Both the position numbers and the translations under genes were made by a program. DNA of 12,134 nt from CAWEHQ01 sp051001995 (lineage in GTDB: Bacteria; Actinomycetota; Thermoleophilia; Solirubrobacterales; Thermoleophilaceae): the NCBI GenBank assembly GCA_051001995.1, contig JBPCMT010000181.1:1-12134 (forward strand). The letters run 5' to 3'. Every line of letters begins with the position of its first letter. Position 1 is the stretch's first letter. The notes under the pieces were generated by a model, which saw nothing but the letters and a program-made list of their open reading frames with translations, was not told the origin of the DNA and made no database searches. This document shows, piece by piece, positions 6,898 to 12,134 of the stretch.

Positions 6898-8006
6898 GCG
6901 AGGGATCCAGCCGGTTCCGTCAACGAATCGTAGACACGATCCGTTGCGCGGGTGCAAGATTGGATGCCAAAGCGCTCCAGGGCACTTCTGACGGGAGCGC
7001 GGTCAGAGGCGCCGCCGGTGCGCATGACCGCTTCGATCGCCTGGCGCAGGTCGCGCTCGGTGGCGGCCACCCGCCTGGCCTTCGGCGCCCCCCGGTCCGG
7101 GAGCGCGTCGAGAGCCGGGCATTCGGCGTGAAGCACAGGAAGCCCCGAGCCGAGCGCTTCCACGACGGCCAGACCGAAGGTCTCCGATGCGGACGGCGCG
7201 ACGAGGAGGTCCATGGCCGACAGCAGAGGTCCAACGCTCGACCGCTCCCCCGTGAAGACGACGTGGGACTGGATCTTCGCTTGGCCGGCGTAGTGCTCGA
7301 GCTCTCGGCGCATCGCTCCATCGCCTACGACGAGCAGCCGGACGTTCGAGCCCAGCAGCGGAGCGGCGGCCCGGAGCAGCACGTCGAACCGCTTGATCGC
7401 CTCCAGCCGGCCGAGCGCCCCGACGACGAACGCGTTCGTCGGGAGGCCGAGCTCAGCGCGCGCCGCGGACCTGGCCACGGGATCGAAGGCGACTGAGTCG
7501 AAATCGACCCCGTTCGGAACGACCACGATCTTCTCGGACCGCACGCCCCACGCGATCAGGTGCTTGCGAACCGCTTGGGAAACGGCGATGGTGGCGTCCG
7601 ACATCCGCTCCGTGGCCAGATACAGCGAACGAACGCCCGCGGTGGTGCGGCGACCCTCGATGTAGCCGTCGCCGAGCGAGTGCTCAGTCGTGACCACCCG
7701 CCGGACCCCGGCCAAGCGTGCCGCCAGTCGGCCATATAGGCACGAGCGGTACAGGTGAACGTGGGCGATGTCACACGCCGGTCGCCTAATCATCGCGCGC
7801 AGGCGCGGAAGCGAAGCCACGTCGCGATTGCCCCCCATCCCGAGATGATCGACACGCGTGCCCTCGGCCTCGATGGCCGCGGCGACCGATCCCGGGTTCG
7901 TCAGGGTGATGACCCGCGCGTCGTGGACGGTGTGGCGAAGCAGGAGCCGTAGCTGGTTCTCGGCCCCACCCGCGCTGAGCCCGGTTATCACGTGCACCAC
8001 CCTCAC
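6894..8006 (-). CDS. GT4-family (GT-B) glycosyltransferase
   Basis: Adds a sugar from a nucleotide donor to the growing lipid-linked repeat unit on the cytoplasmic side. 370 aa of GT-B fold: N-terminal acceptor lobe with ITGLSAGGAENQLRLLL (7-23), HVHLYRSCLYGRLAA (82-96) and TTEHSLGDG (106-114); hinge at VVVPNGVD (161-168); C-terminal donor lobe with VGALGRLEAIKRFDVLL (195-211), LLVVGDG (224-230), and the E-x7-E signature in SASETFGLAVVEALGSGLPV (272-291; Glu275, Glu283). No signal peptide or membrane span. GTG 8006 is chosen because it overlaps the deacetylase stop (GTGA) and starts exactly at the first beta strand; the same frame stays open to 8846, but that stretch is the deacetylase gene read out of frame. 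Its own stop overlaps the wzc start. The sugar specificity cannot be read from sequence. Confidence 0.92.
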   Translation of the reverse strand: MRVVHVITGLSAGGAENQLRLLLRHTVHDARVITLTNPGSVAAAIEAEGTRVDHLGMGGNRDVASLPRLRAMIRRPACDIAHVHLYRSCLYGRLAARLAGVRRVVTTEHSLGDGYIEGRRTTAGVRSLYLATERMSDATIAVSQAVRKHLIAWGVRSEKIVVVPNGVDFDSVAFDPVARSAARAELGLPTNAFVVGALGRLEAIKRFDVLLRAAAPLLGSNVRLLVVGDGAMRRELEHYAGQAKIQSHVVFTGERSSVGPLLSAMDLLVAPSASETFGLAVVEALGSGLPVLHAECPALDALPDRGAPKARRVAATERDLRQAIEAVMRTGGASDRAPVRSALERFGIQSCTRATDRVYDSLTEPAGSLA

Positions 8007-8719
8007 GCAACGGCAGGCTGACGCCTCAGGTTGAGGCGGCTGACGACTCGCTTGGCGGTCAGCCGCGCGACTCGATCGCGCTCCCCGACGAATGCTCGCG
8101 GAATCAGGAAGCGGCCGTTCTCCCTGCCGGCGAAGACGGTGCACGCATACTCGTACCCAGCCTTTTCGACGGCGGACACGGCCCTCGAGTCGTGTGCGCC
8201 GTACGGGTAGCTGAAGCCCTCGACCGCGGCGCCCGTGGTGTCGCGGAGGAGCTCGCGGCTGTTCTCCACCTCGGCGGCGATCTGCTCCGGGGCGAGCCGT
8301 GTCAGTCGCGCGTGCGTCATCCCGTGCGAGCCCACCTCCATGCCCTGTGCCGCGACCTCGGCCAGGTCGGATGCGGTCAAGAGCGCCCGGTGGGGCCCCT
8401 CGTCCCAGTCGTTGCGGCCACCCAGCCGATCGGCGACTGCGAAGACGGTGGCCGAGAAGCCGTGCCGGGCTAGGACGGGCAGCGCGTGACTGAGGAACCC
8501 CGCGTAGCCGTCGTCGAAGGTCAGGCCGACCAGTCCCCTCCCCCGCCCGCCGCTGATAGCCGATCGGAGGTCGCGCATCGAGACTCCGCGAAGCCCGCGG
8601 TGGGCCAGCCACGCCATCTGCTCCTCGAAACGCGCGGGCGAGACGCACACGAGCAGGGGATCGTCGCGGTACGGCTCGACGGCGTGGTACATGAGCACCC
8701 AGGGGCGCCCCCTCCTCAC
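8003..8719 (-). CDS. NodB-type polysaccharide deacetylase, no signal peptide
   Basis: Carbohydrate esterase 4 family enzyme that removes N- or O-acetyl groups from sugars. 238 aa: WVLMYHAVEP (7-16) and FEEQMAWLAHRGL (31-43) are the usual opening of this branch; motif 1 TFDDGY (67-72) gives the catalytic base and metal Asp; motif 2 SHGMTH (131-136) gives the two metal His; motif 3 FSYPYG (169-174) lines the active site. The first residues (MRRGRPW) contain no signal peptide or anchor, so the protein as annotated is cytoplasmic and could act on lipid-linked or nucleotide-linked sugar before flipping. GTG 8719 is fixed by the 4-bp overlap with the polymerase stop (GTGA), and its stop overlaps the glycosyltransferase start the same way. 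The family call is firm; the substrate is unknown. Confidence 0.92.
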   Translation of the reverse strand: MRRGRPWVLMYHAVEPYRDDPLLVCVSPARFEEQMAWLAHRGLRGVSMRDLRSAISGGRGRGLVGLTFDDGYAGFLSHALPVLARHGFSATVFAVADRLGGRNDWDEGPHRALLTASDLAEVAAQGMEVGSHGMTHARLTRLAPEQIAAEVENSRELLRDTTGAAVEGFSYPYGAHDSRAVSAVEKAGYEYACTVFAGRENGRFLIPRAFVGERDRVARLTAKRVVSRLNLRRQPAVA

Positions 8720-10122
8720 GCTGGAGCGCCTCCCGGACCGTAAGTCGCGGGAGCTTGCTCTCGAGACGTCCGGGCTCCGGCGGCGAACCAGACCAGGACC
8801 CCGAGCAATATCGCGGAGACGGTAGTTCCCGGGCCGCCGATGTCACTCCATAGGCCGGCTACGGCGAATCGCACCAGGACTGCGACGGCGAACAGGCCGA
8901 CTATGCGCTCGAGCGTATGACTCCGCGTGGCTCGCAGGCGCCGGCCCGCCCCGGCGCCGAGGATCACCAGGAAGGCCAAGAGCGCGCCAATGCCCAGCGC
9001 GCCCTGCTCGCTGAGGACCAACAGGTACAGGCTGTGGGGGCTCAACAGCTCGACCTGGCGAAAGCCGCCGGTCGGATCGGAGATGTCACTGGACGACGAC
9101 AGGCTCAGCGGGGCGTATGTGTCACGCCACAGAGAGAAGTTTTTCGGACCGACGCCCGTCACCGGATGATCTCTCCAGATCTGAACCGCCGTGGCCCACA
9201 GGGCGTAGCGATCACGCACCGAGCGATCGGGGGAATCGATGGTCTCCACGAGTGAAGTAAGACGGCTCCCGATCACTCCCGTCTCGGATTGAGTCACCCC
9301 GAGCACCGGGAGGACGAGGAGTGCGCAGACACCCCCGACCAGCAACGTCCTCTTGAAGTCGAACGCCGCGAGCACCGCCAGCGCAGCGATCGCCGCAGCG
9401 AGCCACGATCCCCGGCTCAGCGACATCGCGAGCGGTATCACCAGGAACAGGCACGCCGCGCCCGCGACCAGGCGAACCCTGCCCCGAGCCGCGAGCGCGA
9501 CCGCCAGCGCGGCGAGCAGGGCATAGGTGACGACGAGCGCCATGGTCATGATGTCGTAGGAGCCGAACGTCCCCACGGCGCGGACGTTGGACTCGTTGAA
9601 TCCGGCGCCCGTGCCGGTGGCGTACTGGTAGACGCCTATTCCCCCTTGGACGATGCCGATCGCCATCACCGCGCCGAGGATCAGGATGAGATCGCTCCTG
9701 GTGCGCAGGCTAAGCGCGACGGCGAGAGGCACCGCGACGAAGATCTCGACCAACCGCACAGCTCCGACCAGGCTAAGTTCGGTGTCGGTGGCGGCCACGG
9801 TCGCGACGAGCGCAGCTCCCGCGACCACGAACGCCGCCGCGACGACGCTTCCGCGAAGCAACGGCGCCGGATGCCCGGTGAGGCCGCGGACCGCGACGAG
9901 GGCGACCACGGCGAAGGCGGCGATGTCCCCGGGCGCCAACTGCGACGCCTCCTGCTCCGGCGCCGCGCCCACCGGTATGCAGAGGAGGACGAGCGTGAGC
10001 ACCACGAGTAGTGATGGCCGCATCCACAGTTCCTGCACCGCCCTGAACACTGCAGCCGGCGGGGCAGCGAGCAGTGCGCCCAACGGTCGCACGCTCGGGG
10101 CCCGAACGCTCGCGGTGGTCAT
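8716..10122 (-). CDS. Wzy-type polysaccharide polymerase / O-antigen ligase family membrane protein
   Basis: Integral membrane protein that would polymerise undecaprenyl-linked repeat units on the outer face of the membrane, or ligate the glycan to an acceptor. 468 aa with about ten or more hydrophobic segments (for example 37-54, 66-80, 93-111, 117-139, 146-160, 190-212, 217-235, 239-253, 258-275, 375-391, 407-425, 433-449). Family hallmarks: SRGSWLAA (236-243), the long extracellular loop from about 276 to 362 ending in membrane, RDHPVTGVGPKNFSLWR (317-333) and SPHSLYLLVLSEQGALGIG (361-379). ATG 10122 has GGTGGG upstream at good spacing; an upstream GTG at 10155 would add 11 residues. It heads the - strand operon and its stop overlaps the deacetylase start. 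Polymerase versus ligase cannot be told from sequence; the operon favours polymerase. Confidence 0.88.
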   Translation of the reverse strand: MTTASVRAPSVRPLGALLAAPPAAVFRAVQELWMRPSLLVVLTLVLLCIPVGAAPEQEASQLAPGDIAAFAVVALVAVRGLTGHPAPLLRGSVVAAAFVVAGAALVATVAATDTELSLVGAVRLVEIFVAVPLAVALSLRTRSDLILILGAVMAIGIVQGGIGVYQYATGTGAGFNESNVRAVGTFGSYDIMTMALVVTYALLAALAVALAARGRVRLVAGAACLFLVIPLAMSLSRGSWLAAAIAALAVLAAFDFKRTLLVGGVCALLVLPVLGVTQSETGVIGSRLTSLVETIDSPDRSVRDRYALWATAVQIWRDHPVTGVGPKNFSLWRDTYAPLSLSSSSDISDPTGGFRQVELLSPHSLYLLVLSEQGALGIGALLAFLVILGAGAGRRLRATRSHTLERIVGLFAVAVLVRFAVAGLWSDIGGPGTTVSAILLGVLVWFAAGARTSREQAPATYGPGGAPA

Positions 10123-10360
10123 GGTGCGCCCACCGGGGGCTTCACAGTGATGCACTGCAATCGCTACCGCCCGCGAAAGTCATACGCGCGGGATGATATG
10201 CCAGCGTCCTCTCACCGCCCCCCGTCGCGGTTCCGGCGACCAAAACCAACGTCGAGGAGGCGATCGACGCGCGTAGGGCGGCGATATGGTTGTCGGCGGT
10301 GTCCGGCGGTAGACAGGGCTCTCGCCGCTCGCTAGACGCCGGCGACGGGGGAGCAGACCG
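10123..10360. promoter_or_regulatory. Divergent intergenic region between wzy-like operon and flippase gene
   Basis: 238 bp with no credible ORF, separating two divergently transcribed units, so it should hold both promoters. Possible -10 elements are TATGGT at 10285-10290 for the flippase direction and a CATATCAT-type stretch (about 10194-10201, reverse strand) for the operon direction; neither has a clear -35 box. Two copies of CGGCGGT repeat 10 bp apart (10294-10300 and 10304-10310), spaced one helical turn, just downstream of the first element. A GGGGAG ribosome binding site (10347-10352) serves the flippase. The promoter calls are weak. Confidence 0.4.
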
Positions 10361-11965
10361 ATGAGCGGCTCAACCGTCTCTCCGACACCCTCGGTCCCGG
10401 ACACGCCGGCCATCGCCGGCCGCGGCCGCGGCCACATTCGCGCCGCCGGCCTGGTCGGAGCGCTGACCATCGCCGGCGCGCTGCTCGGCTTCGTCCGCGA
10501 CCTCACCATCGCCCATTTCTTCGGCGCGACGGCCGAAACGGATGCGTTCTTCGTCGCGTGGACCATTCCCGAGACCGCGTCGCCGCTCCTGATGGAAGGC
10601 GCTATGGCCGCGCTCCTCGTACCCCTCTTCTCCCACGAGCTCACCAGGGTCGGGTCCTTCAGGGCCGCCCTGTCCGGAGTGCTCCTGCCGCTTCTGGGGA
10701 TCCTGGTCGCCCTCACCGCGCTGACGGCGGTCGGTGCGTCGGTCGTCGTCGACCTCCTGGCTCCGGGAATAGCCGAGCGAGAGTTGGCGATCCGCGGCGT
10801 TCGGGTCACGTCTCTGACCGTGCTGATGATCGGGCTGTCCGGTTACTGCATGGCCGCGCTTCGATCGAAGGACATCTTCGGCTGGCCGGCCTCGGTCTAC
10901 GTCGCCTACAACGTCGGAATCATCACGGTCATCCTCGTCCTGCACGAGCGCCTCGGAGTCTTCAGCGCTTCGGTGGGCCTGGCCGTGGGCGCCGCGCTGA
11001 TGGTCGCCATCCAGCTGCCGGTCTTCGTGCGAGCGGTCGGTGTTCCGAGGCCGACCTTCCGCCTGCCCGCCGAGCTGCGGGAGAGGCTCAGCGTGTTCGT
11101 GCCCCTGGCCTCGTTCACGATCGCTCGGCACGGTCAGGTCTACGTCGAGCGGGTGGTCGGATCGCTCCTCAGCGCCGGCACCCTCTCGCAGCTGAACTAC
11201 GCCGCCAAGGTCGGGCAGATCCCGATGCTGCTCGCCCTCACGGTGTCCGCCGTGACGTTCCCGGCCCTGTCGCGCGCGGCCGCCGTGGGAGAGGAGGACC
11301 GCCTGCGCTCGCTCGCGGAGCGCAATCTCCGGCTGGTGACCTTCCTCCTCCTGCCGGCGATGGCGGTCTTGATCGTCTTCCCCGGCCAGATCGTGGCGAT
11401 GCTGTTCGAGCGGGGGGCGTTCACCTCCGTCGACACGGACGCCACGGCCGAGATACTGCGCGTGTACAGCCTCGGGCTGCTCGGACAGGTGCTCGTCGGC
11501 GTGAGCCTTCAGATCCTCGTCGCGGTGCCGGGGAAGACCTGGCGCCCGGCGCGATCGGCCGCCCTAGGCCTGGTCTTGACGGCGCTGATAGCCGTACCCG
11601 CAGCCGCGCTTATCGGGGCCCCGGGAATCGCCCTCGGCAACGCTCTCGGCATCTCGCTGATGGCCGTCCTGATGCTGCGCAGCATGCAACGCCGGGGCAT
11701 CGCGCTGCACCGGGCGCGCCTGACCCGCCACTTCGCGCGCTGCGGGGCGGCGGCGTTGGCCGCGTCCGTCGTGGCCGTGGCCGTGGGGACGCTCACCAAG
11801 GCGGTGATCGCCGGAGCGCTGCTCGACGTCTCCGTCCTCGTCCTGGGCGGCGGCTCGCTGGTGCTCGTCTATCTCCTGCTCGCGCGCGCGATGCGGGTCG
11901 AGGAGGCCGGGGGCCTCCTCACGCTCGCGCGGCGCCTCCGTCCCCGAGCTTCCTCAACCGACTAA
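10361..11965 (+). CDS. MurJ/MviN-superfamily lipid-linked oligosaccharide flippase
   Basis: MOP-superfamily transporter; relatives flip lipid II (MurJ) or exopolysaccharide repeat units (Wzx) across the membrane. 534 aa, about 14 hydrophobic helices after a polar 25-residue N-terminus. Superfamily landmarks: LLGFVRDLTIAHFFGA (41-56), TDAFFVAWTIPE (60-71), MEGAMAALLVPLFSHE (78-93), LNYAAKVGQIP (278-288) and FPALSRAAA (300-308). Compared from memory with E. coli MurJ, Arg24 and Asp39 are kept (Arg46, Asp61), but Arg18, Arg52, Arg270 and Glu273 correspond to Ala40, Ser74, Lys283 and Gln286. Loss of those cavity charges, plus the locus, favours an exopolysaccharide flippase over housekeeping MurJ. 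GGGGAG 8 bp upstream supports ATG 10361. Divergent from the polymerase operon; its stop lies 9 bp from the stop of the converging GH16 gene. Superfamily firm, substrate inferred. Confidence 0.9.
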   Translation: MSGSTVSPTPSVPDTPAIAGRGRGHIRAAGLVGALTIAGALLGFVRDLTIAHFFGATAETDAFFVAWTIPETASPLLMEGAMAALLVPLFSHELTRVGSFRAALSGVLLPLLGILVALTALTAVGASVVVDLLAPGIAERELAIRGVRVTSLTVLMIGLSGYCMAALRSKDIFGWPASVYVAYNVGIITVILVLHERLGVFSASVGLAVGAALMVAIQLPVFVRAVGVPRPTFRLPAELRERLSVFVPLASFTIARHGQVYVERVVGSLLSAGTLSQLNYAAKVGQIPMLLALTVSAVTFPALSRAAAVGEEDRLRSLAERNLRLVTFLLLPAMAVLIVFPGQIVAMLFERGAFTSVDTDATAEILRVYSLGLLGQVLVGVSLQILVAVPGKTWRPARSAALGLVLTALIAVPAAALIGAPGIALGNALGISLMAVLMLRSMQRRGIALHRARLTRHFARCGAAALAASVVAVAVGTLTKAVIAGALLDVSVLVLGGGSLVLVYLLLARAMRVEEAGGLLTLARRLRPRASSTD

Positions 11966-11974
11966 CGAGCCCTC

Positions 11975-12134
11975 TCAGCGAACGGCAGGAAACTCGAGCA
12001 ACGGCTTCCAGACGCGGATGTAGTCGATCTTCAGGGCGGACGGGAACGGCGTGCTCGAGCTTGGCGCGGGCGCGCGGTCCCCGTTCGCGATGGCGAGGTT
12101 GGCGATCAGGTACATGTCGAGCGCCGGCGCCTCG
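11975..12134 (-). CDS. C-terminal end of a family-16 glycoside hydrolase (partial)
   Basis: Only the last 52 codons are in the window, too short for routine ORF calling. The reverse strand reads EAPALDMYLIANLAIANGDR, then a Pro/Ser stretch with STPFPSALKIDYIRVWKP, ending EFPAVR and TGA (11975-11977). The pattern 'P-M-Y-L-I-A-N-L-A' then 'FP..(L/M)K(I/V)DY(I/V)RV(W/Y)' is the hallmark final strand pair of the GH16 jelly-roll (laminarinase, lichenase and ExoK/ExsH-type glycanases). The catalytic ExDxxE lies outside the window and was not seen. Such enzymes near exopolysaccharide genes cut beta-glucan-type polymer to set length or release it. It converges on the flippase gene with a 9-bp gap. 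Confidence 0.8.
   Translation of the reverse strand, partial: EAPALDMYLIANLAIANGDRAPAPSSSTPFPSALKIDYIRVWKPLLEFPAVR

Noticed and set aside
6894..8846. 650-residue open frame as a long glycosyltransferase with a novel N-terminal domain
   Set aside because: The N-terminal 280 residues are Arg/Pro/Ala-rich and overlap the deacetylase gene, which has all three NodB motifs in another frame. The GT fold begins precisely at GTG 8006.
9289..10011. 240-residue highly charged + strand frame (Glu/Arg/Asp/His-rich) opposite the Wzy-like gene
   Set aside because: Charged low-complexity sequence is the expected antisense of hydrophobic helix codons; the opposite strand is a clear membrane protein.

Overview
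This is a high-GC window carrying most of a Wzy-dependent capsule/exopolysaccharide locus. Very high G/C at third codon positions, GTG starts, 4-bp ATGA/GTGA overlaps and the sequence style of the sugar transferase and PHP phosphatase all suggest a high-GC actinobacterium. A Thermoleophilia/Solirubrobacterales-type organism is my best guess, but that is inference, since no rRNA or other marker gene is present.

Layout, left to right. (1) The window opens inside a polyprenyl-phosphate sugar-phosphate transferase on the + strand. Its reading frame is broken by an in-frame TAG at 58-60, exactly where the family normally has Trp; the catalytic domain (79-690) is otherwise intact. (2) Tail to tail with it, on the - strand, is a nucleotidyltransferase-like/thymidylate-kinase-like two-domain protein (693-2036). 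(3) Divergent from that, a + strand pair with a 4-bp overlap encodes an ATP-grasp ligase (about 2116-3303) and a CpsB/YwqE-type PHP tyrosine-protein phosphatase (3300-4082). (4) On the - strand lie a coiled-coil protein (4118-4732) and a MaoC-type hot-dog hydratase (4806-5381); neither looks like a polysaccharide gene. (5) A tight - strand operon is transcribed from about 10122 down to 5470: Wzy-like polymerase/ligase, NodB deacetylase, GT4 glycosyltransferase, Wzc-like chain-length regulator/BY-kinase. All three junctions are 4-bp stop/start overlaps. (6) Across a 238-bp divergent intergenic region, a MurJ/MviN-superfamily flippase runs on the + strand (10361-11965). (7) The right edge holds the C-terminal end of a family-16 glycoside hydrolase on the - strand (11975-12134).

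How they work together (inference from family roles): the sugar transferase primes undecaprenyl phosphate, the GT4 enzyme and others outside the window extend the repeat unit, the deacetylase (no signal peptide) probably trims N-acetyl groups on the cytoplasmic side, the MurJ-like protein flips the unit, Wzy polymerises it, and the Wzc/CpsB pair sets chain length by tyrosine phosphorylation. The GH16 enzyme may trim or release polymer. The ATP-grasp and nucleotidyltransferase/kinase proteins are the least explained parts and may add or prepare a non-sugar substituent.

No tRNA, rRNA, CRISPR array, insertion sequence or phage gene was recognised.
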